NCBI RefSeq assembly: GCF_020906515.1
Contig: NC_085851.1
Span: 1,116,001-1,180,000 of the forward strand
Reading direction: 5' to 3'
Length of the DNA stretch: 64,000 nt
Source of the DNA: Vanrija pseudolonga
Taxonomy: Eukaryota; Basidiomycota; Tremellomycetes; Trichosporonales; Trichosporonaceae
This document shows positions 19,707 to 30,052 of the stretch, piece by piece; within the stretch, counting starts at the first letter, position 1; every line of letters starts with the position of its first letter. The notes beneath the pieces were generated by a model. That model did no database searches, had not been told where the DNA came from, and worked only from the letters and a program-made list of their open reading frames with translations. A program made the position numbers and the translations under genes.

Positions 19707-22700
19707 ATGGCCGACGCAGCAGGGCCGCTCTTCGAGCCCACCGACCTGCTCTTCGGGTTCGCGCTGGGGCCGTCGTCCCCCGCACAGCCGGCGCCGGCGG
19801 CCCGCTCTCCCCTCGCGTCGCTCGCCCGCCCGCCGCCCTCGCCCATCGGGTACTCGCCTCCACCCGAGCTCGACGAAGAGCCCTCGGACTTTGAGGACGA
19901 GGTGCAGGCGATGATGGAGCTCGACAACGAGGAGAGCGTGCGCCGCGACGTCCTCAAGATCGCTGCCGACGCCGATGAGAAGCGCGTCCGCGAGGAGGCG
20001 GCCAAGCGGCGCCGCGCGGCCATCATTGCTGCTACCCAGGCGGACGAGGAGACACAAGGGAGCAGCAGCTCGGGCACGCAGATGTTCGAGCCGTCGGGAA
20101 TCTTTGGCTTCGAACCCCTCGCGTCGAGTAGGTCGAACTGCCTAGGCCACTACTGACTCTAGCCTCTCGTGCCTCCCGCGTCGAGCTCACTCCTCCCCCT
20201 CCGGTCGCCGAGGTTCCCGAGCTCGTGTTCGACAGTGCTGGGAGGCTGCTCCGTCCCCTCGAGGCTGAGACGGCCTCAGGGAGGATCGTACAGTTCCGCA
20301 GGAGGAATCGACCTCGAGCCCCAGTCGACATGGTAGGTGGACGGAAGGCTGCTGCCGCTCACACGCACCAGGCGCACGCCCGAGCCAAGCAGTCGTTTGA
20401 CCTCCTTACCACGCCGCTCCACCATCTCATGAAGGAAGTCGATGAGATCAAGTCAAGGAAGGCGGCCATCCAGTGAGATTTGCGATGGACGACCTCGAGC
20501 TGACAGCAGACTTGAGCGCTCGTTCCAGACCGAACAAGACCGATCAGCTCCTGGCACAAAGGGCAAAGCACCCGCGACGACCATGTGGGTCGACAAATAT
20601 CGTCCGACAAAGTTTGCAGACCTGCTAGGCGAGGAGGTGTGTATGCGAACGACGGCCGTAAGCTCACGCCGCAGCGAGTCCACCGCGAGGTCATGACCTG
20701 GCTCAAAGAATGGGACAAGTGTGTCTTCAAGCGGGTGCCGCCCAAGAAGCGTAAGGCCGACGACGAGGACAACGGCTATGCTGTGAGTGTGCCGACAGGT
20801 ATACCGGCTCCGACGGCTAACTCTGCGCTAGGTTGACCCTTTGGGACGTCCGCGGGACCGGGTATGTTGCACGAAAAGGAAAAACAGTCACCCGCAGTCG
20901 TCTGACCTTGTTGTTTGCAGATCCTGTTGCTGTCCGGGCCTCCAGGATACGGCAAGACTACTTTGGCGCATATCGTAGCACGCCATGCGGGGTACAGGTC
21001 ATTGGAAATCAATGCCTCTGACGACCGCAACGCCGCTACAGTGTCGACGCGCATCAAGAACGCTATCGATGCTGGTACGGGATTGGGCGCCGAGGGTCGT
21101 CCTACCTGTGTAGTGATTGACGAGATTGATGGTGCCAGCGGCGGTGGAGACGCAGTGCGTGCGCTTTCACGCTAGTGGACGCAAGACCCGGCCGGTTCTG
21201 CGCTAACATCGTTCGCAGAGCTTCGTACGCAGTCTTATCAAGTTGATCCAGGACGTACCCGCACGGCCCAAAGGCGAGTGAAGTAGCCTAGATAGGGATT
21301 ACGCCGCCGCCACGAAACACGGCTAACGCGTCCTAGCAAACATTCCAGCCAAACCCCTCCGGCGTCCCATCATCTGTATCTGCAACGACCTGTACGCGCC
21401 GTCCCTGCGGCCCCTACGTCCGTTTGCAAGGGTGGTGCGTTTCCGCAAACCCCAAGCCCAGGTACTGGTTGCGCGCCTGCAGGACATTTGTGGCCGGGAG
21501 CGGTTGTCCGCGGATCTGCAAGTCCTGAACTCGCTCGTGGAGCTCACCGCGGGAGATGTACGAAGCTGCTTGAACACGCTACAGGTTTGTGAAACGCAAA
21601 TGAGGTTAGTGACCTGACGCGCGCCCCAGTTTATCAAATCCCGGTCGTCTGTGGTCACAACAGAGGCCATCAAGGCGTCGTCCGTTGGCACCAAGGACTC
21701 TGGAACGACGTTGGACACGGCTTGGGGTAGCCTCTTTGTCCCGCTTGCCGCCAAGCAGCGCCGCAAGGTCATCGGCGCCATTGACGACGGCCGGTATGCA
21801 GACCGGCTCGCCTTCATGGTCCAGGCTTGTGGCGAGTACGACCGCCTTGTCCAGGGATGCTTTGAGCACTATCCCAATCTCAAGCCACTGGACCCGAGCT
21901 TCCGCAACATCTGCCGCCTGCACGACTGGGTTGCCTACTATGACCGCCTGTCGGGCAAAGTCGCCGAGAACATGGAGTTTGAGCTCATGGCGTATCTGCC
22001 GTACGCCATTGTCCCATGGCACTCGCACTTTGCGGCGCCCGGCAATGCCTCACGGCCGACGGAATGGCCAAAGGCGGATTACGAGGTATGGCCTTTTATC
22101 ACGGTATCAGCACAATCTGACCTATTTTCAGTCTTATCAGGCTCGGTTGGCCAATGAGGAGGTTACACTCAGTCTCAAATCCGCGATTCCACCCGTGCTC
22201 AGGTCGTTGTTCTCGTCGACGACGACGCTCACCGAGCTAATCCCCCTGCTCATGCGCATCATATCACCTCCGCTCAAGCCAGTATGTCGTGAAAAGCACG
22301 ATGCAGGTCGCGTTTGTGGCACTAACATGGCGTGCCACAGGTGAATGCCAACATTGTCAAGCCGGCGGAACGCGCCATTCTGGCGCGTCTTGTCGACCTT
22401 ATGATTCCGCTGGGGTTGCGTTTCTGGCAGGAGAAACAGGAAGATGGCCAGCCCATGATGCGTTTGGAGCCGTGAGTGTTGGGTCTTGTGCCTGTCCTAT
22501 CCCGTTCCTATTCATAACTGTAATTCACGGGTTCACATTGCTAATTCTCACTAGCGCAATCGACGTATTCGTGCACTATGACGGAAAACGCGCCGGCGAC
22601 ATTGCCGCGTCGCGATTCGCTGTGCGCCAACTGGTATCACAGGCAGTAAGTCATCCGAACGCCGTCCGCGCACGAGCGATAGTGCCGACACGACACTGAC

Positions 22701-23095
22701 GCAACGCGAACAGATGGACGCAGAGATGGCGCGTCGACGTGGACAGGGTAGTGCAGGGGAGGATGGCAAGGGTGTGAGCACTGCACAGTTCCTGGCCGAG
22801 CAGTACACTGCTGCCAAGACGGGCCAGCCAGCCAAGAAGGAGGAGGCGCCTGTGGCACAGGCCACCGACTTCTTTGGCCGTATCAAGGCGCCCCCAAAGA
22901 TAGTGGAAAAGCCAGTTGGCGGGGAGCGTAAGTCTGGCTCCGTAATCAAATTGGAGGTATGTTGATAACTAACGTGTCACGCCCACAGCCACACTGCCAC
23001 AGCCTACTGTCAAGAAATTCCGATCAGTCTACAAGTTCAACGAGGGCTCATCTGCTGCGGTGCGGAAGAATGTCAAGATGGGGGCCTTGATGTAA
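19707..23095 (+). CDS. CTF18: Ctf18, large subunit of the alternative RFC clamp loader
   Basis: Fifteen exons encode 886 aa. The introns begin at 20128, 20333, 20473, 20637, 20783, 20862, 21155, 21274, 21585, 22086, 22282, 22472, 22646 and 22957, and are mostly 34-83 bp. An acidic N-terminus leads to MWVDKYRPTKFADLLGEE, the RFC-type entry, then Walker A GPPGYGKTT (residues 326-334), Walker B VVIDEID (384-390), and CNDLYAPSLRPLR as sensor region. The C-terminal collar and the final YKFNEGSSAAVRK segment are Ctf18-specific. Ctf18-RFC with Ctf8 and Dcc1 loads PCNA on the leading strand and supports sister-chromatid cohesion. Intron 8 (21274-21336) only works as a GC-AG intron, with donor AAAG/GCGAGT. 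Intron 2 (39 bp) is stop-free and in frame. Confidence 0.92.
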
Positions 23096-26000
23096 GGAGG
23101 GCTGGGACGACGACGCGCGGTGCACGACGTGGCCCCGTTGCTGCTTCCGGCGGCATGTTCCGTCCTTCCCCACAAAATAGCGGCAGTGGACGAGTGAGAT
23201 GTATGACGATACAAGTCCGACTGGACGGAAAAGGTCGGATTACCCTTGGGCATGAGGCGGGGCAGGAGCCACATTAGAGTTTTGTTTACGTGCTGTTGCC
23301 GCACCTTCCCCAGGTTTCGCGTGGGTGTTAACTGCAAACGGGGTGCAAACGAGGCCATCGGTTGCGTCATGCAGACAGCTTACCCCAAGATGTTGCGCGT
23401 TGACGCGCGGGGGAAAGCAAGGAAAAGAAAGGGGAGCATGGCGGGGACGTGTAGAGGAAGATACCGCAGCAGCAGCAGCAACAGCAACGACAACAGCACT
23501 GAGAGTACGCAGAGCGTTACGTACATTACACCCGACATTGGCTGCTCCGACGTGATTCTTTACCTAAAGTGGCAGTGCCGAGCTACGTGGCACGATGGAG
23601 GTGGCGGCAGAGCAGCAGCAGAGCAAGCCAACGCCGAGGGGATCACGAGAGGTCATCTGACCTGGAATGACGACCTTCATGCGTGCCTGTCCAAATCGCT
23701 GTCCATGGACAGTCACCATTTGGCTTTCCTCTGGGCCCATGCCCTTGTCCGAACAAACCGGACAGGGTGGACATGACTCGACTCTCCGACTGGCGTTGGG
23801 CGTTGTGCCTCGGTCCTTTTGTTGGTCAAGGTTTGCTTTCTGCCCCCGCCCTCGCCCGTTGGCCTTGTGCCCTGAAATTAGGGACCGACCTTGATCAGGG
23901 CAGGGCAGAACAAGCACCCTTCCTCCGAGGGACCTTCCCTCTGGCTCTGTGCCTCTGCCCTTGCAGCCTAAAGTTGCCTGGCTGGCTGCCCGTGGCTTCT
24001 CGGGCGTAAAGTAGAGTAAAAATAGGAATTTCGAATGGGCAGGAAACAGGTAGCAGAGCAGAGGACACTTGTCTCTCGGTAGGGTCGCCGCCTGGTCACG
24101 GACCAGGGAGGATCTCTGTGCGGCGCTCCTGGTGCCTCGAGCCTGACTGACCCGCCCGCCGCCGCCGCAGTGATGGGTGGCGGCCGCCGCAGAGCCAGGC
24201 TGATCTGCCGCACTGCGCTGGCTCTGGCGCGATGGGCACAGCAGGCATGCCGCCGCTCGCGACCGTCCGCACTACCTCGGCGCAAGTTCGGCCCCCTGGC
24301 TCGTCAGGCGATGCACCGCGCTCCTGCTAGCTCGCTGTTCAGCCCAGCCCAGCCCAGGCAAGCTGAGGGTGAAGGAGGGTGAGGGTAGGTGCTTGCTTGG
24401 CTGAGAGAGGCTCAGCATACCTGCCTGGCTGATTGCCTGGCTGGCTGGCTGACCCCCCCCCCCCCCGGTCCTTCCCCCCCTCCCCGCCCACGCACCCACC
24501 GATCCTGCCAGTGCGCACACACACTAGCCATCAAGCAAGCCCTTTTTCGTTCTTGCCTCTTCACAACATCTCTTTGTCCAGTTGACTGGCCCCCACTCCC
24601 CGCACTACTCTCTACGCCCGACCTCCTAGCTGGTACCCCGGATCCCGCTTGCTCGTAAGTGTTGTCACAGCAGAGTTGTCAAGAACGGAGCGGCGACGGC
24701 GACGGCACGGCGAAACGGGAGGGCGATGGGGCCGAGGGCCGTGACAAATGGGCGAAAACCGGGGGCTTAGGGAGGCAAGAGACACGGCCAGCACTGGGCG
24801 GGGTCACTCGCAGCAACTTGCTACTCCGTCCGTCGTCGGCGTCGTTGTTTACGATAAGCAACCCCGACTGCCGCCAACATGCGTGGCGAGGCCAGCGGAC
24901 AAGGCGCCCGTGTACGCGGGTGTCATGTACTGCGGCCGCTCCCCGTTGCGTAGTGTGCCGCTCAGCTCAGTCGCGTGATCGGGTCCTGGTGCCCGCTCGG
25001 CCGCTGGCTGGGCTGGCTGCAGCCAACCAGCCTTCCCACAATCTGCCTCCTTATCCACCACCACCACCCTCCCTCCCACTGCACAGCCCCCACCCCACGG
25101 CCGTGGCAGTCGCTACTGCAAGACTGCACACTTCCCATCCGCGCAACTTGGCGGATGGGTTAGTCGTGCATAGTGACAAGTGGGAGTACGGCGCCTGGCA
25201 TGCATAGCACGCCTGGGTGCAAGGCCGCTGCTGGGCTGCCTGCCTACCAGGAAGAAATGGCTCGGGCGAGAAGACCGGGGGGTGGATAGGTATGCCCAGC
25301 CAAGGGCCAGGCTTGTCGTCGTAGGCTGGTGGCCAGATCACCGCAACGACTCTTGCTCCTATACTCTATGGTGGTTCTCCCAGCCGACGGCAAGATGCTG
25401 GCTGGTTCTGCCTGCTTGCATGCTTGCCTGCTTGCCTGCTTGCCTGCTTGCATGCTTGCATGCTTGCATGCTTGCCTGCTTGCCTGCTTGCATGCTTGCC
25501 TGCAGCTGCCTGCCTCCCTACGACCCCCCTCCCCCCCATTCCACCCCCTTCTCACCGATTCGGTGTCCTTCTCTGGGCGAGTCGTGGCCACTCGCCGAAT
25601 TCCATGTCGCCGTGTCGCCTCCGCGGCGCGGACAAGTGATCGGGTCGGAGTGATCGCTCCGCCTCGTTCCGCTCGGCTCGTTGATGACGATCATGTCAAT
25701 GTTGTTGAGCTTGATGCTAACAAAGTTTTCTTTATCGCTGTCGCAATCTCGTCATGTTTGAAACGATTCAAAACAACAGTGCTCGCGACCCAGTCCAGCA
25801 CTCTCCCCAACCCGCTCCACCTCCACTGCTCCGCCTCAACTCCTCTTCACACAAGTTCGTCTGTGACAAGCTACTACCACCACCGCCGCGCACGACAACC
25901 TCCACCATCTCGTCGCTAGCCCCCGCCCAAACTCTGCCTCTCCTTGCCATCCCCGCAATCGCCCCTTGCCTTCGTCAGCAAAGCCTGACGATTGCTACTA

Positions 26001-26347
26001 CTCAAGCTGGCGGTTTAATCGTCCCTCACCAGCACTATCCCGACCTCCTTGTGCACGTTTGAGATCCGTCTCGCGGCACCCGATCCTCCCCCAAATCAAC
26101 ATCAACAACTATCAACAACTCGCATTCGAAGGCCTTAGTGCTGCCCAAAGTCACACCTTAGTGGTTGGCTTGAACTCAATCAAACTCGTATAACGACACA
26201 CACTCTCTGCGCTCTCCCACTCGAGCCAACACACCCACATCTTGCGTCTGTTGTACCCACGCACCTGTAACTCCTGATCCCACTTTGGTCTATTATCTGG
26301 TCACCCACAGTCTGAGACCCCTCTTCCCCCGACACACATCAACAACA
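23096..26347. other. 3.2 kb region upstream of the bHLH gene
   Basis: This region holds the CTF18 3' end and a very long upstream region of the bHLH factor. I see many short chance ORFs, a 14-C run near 24453-24466, CTGGC/CAGCC runs at about 24350-24450, and an 8 bp minisatellite (listed separately). The last ~600 bp before the start codon is C/A/T-rich and G-poor, as expected of a 5' UTR. It contains several upstream ATGs, for example 25754 and 25966. A long regulated leader is likely. No protein-coding gene is supported. Confidence 0.5.
25413..25500. repeat. 8 bp minisatellite, TGCTTGC(A/C), about 11 copies
   Basis: Eleven tandem octamers differ almost only at the last base, in the order A C C C A A A C C A C. 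Wherever an A-ending unit meets the next unit the sequence TGCATGC forms, a short palindrome. It lies about 850 bp before the bHLH start codon in non-coding DNA. Confidence 0.9.
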
Positions 26348-27688
26348 ATGGCCCTCACACAACTCTCCAACTCGCCCGCGGCCGAGCAGCCGACGGGCCC
26401 CATCGCCCTCGCCGGCGCCCCTCGCCCGGCTGGTGCCCCCAAGCCCAAGCCCCGCAAGCGCGTCAACACTGCCGAAAAGCGCCACCAGCACAATGCTATC
26501 GAGCGCCAGCGTCGCGAGACCCTCAACGGCAAGTTCCTTGTCCTCGCCCGCCTCCTCCCTTCCCTTGCCGCCTGCCGCCGCCCTTCCAAGTCGGCCATCG
26601 TCAACGGTTCCATCTCGCACCTCAGCCACCAGCGCAACCAGCGTCTCCTCGCCTCCAAGCTCATCCGCCAGCTCGCCGCTGAGCGCGACGAGCTCTTCAA
26701 GGAGGTCAACGAGTGGCGCCAGGCCAACGGTTTCCAGCCCAAGCACGGTGCGCCTGCTGCCTGGAACGACGAGATGGAGGAGGTTTGCCAGGTCGAGAAG
26801 GAGACCTTTGGCAACTTCGCCACTGTTGGCGGCGATGGCGGTGACGACCAGCAGGAGGACGAGGACGAGTTGATGAACCCTGGCGGTGACAACAACCACC
26901 TCGCCGAGGCCATGGACCTCCAGCGTGCGGCCCTCGTTGCCGGCTCGCTCGGCAGCGGCCTCCTCACTCCTCGCTCGTCGACCGACATCAGCTCCGGCAT
27001 GCCCAACCAGTCCCTCTTTGGCGGCGTCAGCGTCAAGACTGAGCCCGTCAACTGGACCAGCAACTACTCGCTCCCCGCCTCGGCTGTCCCCTCGTTCAAC
27101 GCCTTCATGACTTCGGACTCGGTTGACGCTTCCTCGACTGGTTCGCCTGTCGGCTCGCACCACAGCGCCATCCTCACTCCCCCGAGCATTGAGAACGCCA
27201 ACGTGTACACGCACACGCCTTCGCCCCGCTCCTCTGGCAGTGCCGAGGAGCCCTCGACGGCCCCTGCCCACGGCACCCCTGCTGCCACCCGCGCCGGCCC
27301 CCATCGCCAGAACTCGATGCCCGCCCACTGGTCGCCCCAGCAGCTTGCCTTCCTCCAGCAGCAGGTTCACCAGCAGTCGCTCCACCGCCAGCAGCAGCAG
27401 CACGCCGCTCTTGCCGCCCTCGCTGCCCAGCAGCCCCAGGCCGACATGAACAACATCTTCCTCGGTGCCAGCTCTCAGGCGTCTTCCCCGACCGCCAACC
27501 AGCAGAACGGCCTCGCTCAGCTCATGGCCACCATGTTCCCCCAGCAGCGGGAATCAGGTGTCAACTCCGAGCAGATTGAGCACTGGCGCAAGCTTGCCTT
27601 TGGCGGCATGCCTGCCCAGCAGCCCCAGCAGCAGCAGCAGTTGAATCTCAACTTCAACTGGAACGACCAGGCTGTCGGCGCTGTTTAA
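26348..27688 (+). CDS. class B bHLH transcription factor
   Basis: This intronless gene encodes 446 aa. The basic region (NTAEKRHQHNAIERQRR) has H48, E52 and R56, the H-E-R triad that specifies the CACGTG E-box (class B). Helix 1 (ETLNGKFLVLARLLP), a loop and helix 2 (KSAIVNGSISHLSHQRNQR) follow, and the helix continues (LLASKLIRQLAAERDELFKEVNEW) as a short leucine-zipper-like extension. The rest is disordered: an acidic patch (DDQQEDEDE), Ser/Pro/Thr stretches and Gln-rich runs near the C-terminus typical of activation domains. I chose the start at 26348 in an ACAACAATGG context; the frame is open further upstream without support. Its targets are unknown. An E-box lies in the NSE1/Nop8-like promoter of this window, but no link is shown. 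Confidence 0.9.
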   Translation: MALTQLSNSPAAEQPTGPIALAGAPRPAGAPKPKPRKRVNTAEKRHQHNAIERQRRETLNGKFLVLARLLPSLAACRRPSKSAIVNGSISHLSHQRNQRLLASKLIRQLAAERDELFKEVNEWRQANGFQPKHGAPAAWNDEMEEVCQVEKETFGNFATVGGDGGDDQQEDEDELMNPGGDNNHLAEAMDLQRAALVAGSLGSGLLTPRSSTDISSGMPNQSLFGGVSVKTEPVNWTSNYSLPASAVPSFNAFMTSDSVDASSTGSPVGSHHSAILTPPSIENANVYTHTPSPRSSGSAEEPSTAPAHGTPAATRAGPHRQNSMPAHWSPQQLAFLQQQVHQQSLHRQQQQHAALAALAAQQPQADMNNIFLGASSQASSPTANQQNGLAQLMATMFPQQRESGVNSEQIEHWRKLAFGGMPAQQPQQQQQLNLNFNWNDQAVGAV

Positions 27689-30052
27689 TCGTTGTTCTCT
27701 CGTCTCTTGGTGCGGCTCGTAATCACGTTGTCAAAAAAGGTCTACCGTCTCTCTCTCTCTCTCTCTCTCTCACTCTCATGGTTGTGCGTTGTTCGCTCTA
27801 CCCCCCCCTCACTCCACTCTCGATGTGTCTCGTCTCTCTCAGTCTCGTGTGTTCCAGATACCAGCCGTGTGGCATTTTGATTTGTAGTCGCGGATGCAGC
27901 TATCGCTAGAACTTTGAGCAGCAGCAGCACAGGGGTTCAGGCGCGATTGACATGTGCATGGGGACTCCACTGCGACTACATGGCATGACTTGGGGGTTCA
28001 ATCAGATATCGGCTTCATCGAACGAGTAGATACCGACTGTAGTGTCATATCAGTGGCACTTGCGATCAGTGACTTGTGCAGCGCCATCAATGACTTCGCC
28101 ACTGCCACCATACCCACCAGTGACTTGACATCTGCCAAGAAACTGGCAACTCGTAGCCCCACACTCGTAGATGACGCCAGCAACTACGAGCGCTGCCAAG
28201 ATCTTCCACACGTCGTGCATCGAGCCAGGGCCGCCAGGACCCATCAGCAAATCTTCAGTGCCCCGCAAATCTTCAGATGCGACGACGATCGAGACGACAT
28301 CGCCCGAAGCCCGAACCGCCCGACAGATAGCGATAAGAAGGTCAAATGTGTATGCGGGCGGCAGCCGCGTATTCGGAGGAGGGGGAGGTGTCGTCGACGA
28401 GCGGGGGTGCAAGGTAGTCGAGGCGGAGGGATGTACCCGCCCACAGTGCGACGTGCGCGGTGCCGAAGGCCGGCACGCTCGATCGCAAGCTGCCGCTCTC
28501 AACCGCGACCGCGCCCCCGCGCCCGCGCTCAGCTTCCCACATTTCTGGGTCGGTTCTAGCACGTACGAGGTGTATCGTGCGCGGGCGCCAAGCACCGAAC
28601 GCCGAGCGGCCGTCGACGAGGAGACGAGAGACGGCGTCGTGGGCAGCGACTTGGCCAGGCCATAGGCAATACACCGTACACGTACGCCTACCACATCTCT
28701 GCCACGCCGTTGCGTAACTGGTCGAGCTGGCACGTGCCGTGCCGTCTGTCCCGGTGTCGGCGCTGATCGGCGTACATGTATATGGCCGGGCCTCGACTTG
28801 CGCAGCGCAGCAGTGGCTTGGCGATGGCGACAATGTGCGTGTGGCAAAGTCCGTGTCATAACGCCGTGTCTCGCTGAAGATTTGTTCGGCGAGGATAGCA
28901 GTCGCGTCGGCAGTCGCCATGGAACGTAGCGTAGCCCACGAGCCACGAGGCACTGGCGCGACTCGTCGCGGAGATTAACCTCGTCGAGTCGTCTCAAGGC
29001 ACTCTACTGGCCCACTTGACTAGCAGAGGCACGAGCATGCTTACTGCGAGTAAGTAGCAGCGAGTGCTGCAACCACCTCGGCGCCGTCCTCCGAGTCGAC
29101 AATGCTCCACCGCACATATTCGGCAGGTTGTAAACCGTCCGACTAGGGATCCGGGGGAACTGCAGAACCGTCCACCACTCCGCGCCATCGCGCCGCACGG
29201 CGCCAGCTTATCTCCACAGCGGAGACAGGGGGTGTAGGCAGGATTTATCCATTCTGGAGCGATGCATTTCCAGCACCCAGCGGCCAGGCGGCCAGTGGCC
29301 GTCCAGGTCTGCAGACATCGGCAAGCAACCGACCGACAGGGAGGCAGCGAGGCCTCCCTCCACTCTCGGTGCTGGAGCGGGCCTGGGGCCGCTGTCTGAC
29401 TGAGCAGTCTCGCTCCCGTGCCGCCGAAGTTTCGCCGGGCGGTTTTCAGTGGCGCTCCGCGTACGGCGTTGACAACGAGAAAAAGCAACACTCTGAACAA
29501 CCGCCCGGACAGGCAACCGACCAACCATCCAATCCCCCCGGCGAGCTGCTCGGCGCAGAGGCCGGCCCGAGTATCTCGGCTGGCCTGGCCGCTGGCTGGG
29601 AACATGAGCGACAGACAGACACGTTGGACCGGGCAAAAAACTGCTGCTGGAACGCGGCGGACAGCGCTGTACCGAGCATCCCTTTTATGCCGCGAGGATG
29701 TTGACGGAGCGCCCGCCGACTCGCCGATATTCTAGACCACCCAGCTGACCTCGCCTCTTGTTCCAGCGCAGAATCGGTCCTCACCCGGGTTCTCGCCAAG
29801 CGCAGCAGTGCCCGTCAGCGTCCACTCCACACACTACCCACCACCCGCTTACTGGAGCCACCCGCGACGACTCGGTCGGGAGACCCACGACCGCAACTCT
29901 CACGGCGCCAACCTTCCGAGCCTTACCAAGCGACGTTTGTGGCCAGCTAGCGAGGCTATACCGAGAAGAGCAGAACAGCGTATATACAGTCGCAGCGAGC
30001 CAGCCGTGAGTCGTCGCATCTTGTTGCCACCTGAATCACTCCAACTTGTCTA
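27689..30052. other. 2.4 kb intergenic region, bHLH 3' end to MFS 5' end
   Basis: A (TC)n run of about ten units at 27751-27771 lies in the presumed bHLH 3' UTR. The segment 27998-28921 may hold a minus-strand gene (listed separately). From about 29740 to 30052 the sequence is the presumed MFS promoter and leader. No repeats or RNA genes were recognised. Confidence 0.5.
27998..28921 (-). CDS. unresolved possible minus-strand gene
   Basis: Open stretches occur in two minus-strand frames that I could not join with confident splice sites. One begins at 28921 (MATADATAILAEQIFSETRR) and stays open to 28342 with plausible local content (FGTAHVALWAGTSLRLDYL). Another covers about 28330-28130 with a hydrophobic helix (MHDVWKILAALVVAGVIYE). 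A third ends at 27998 (MVAVAKSLMALHKSLIAS). Codon third positions are less GC-rich than in neighbouring genes. This may be a real multi-exon gene, a decaying one, or chance ORFs. No family is recognised. Confidence 0.22.

Noticed and set aside
25413-25500. Possible CRISPR-like or telomere-like array
   Set aside because: Units are 8 bp with no spacers and do not match telomere repeats; it is a plain minisatellite in a eukaryote.
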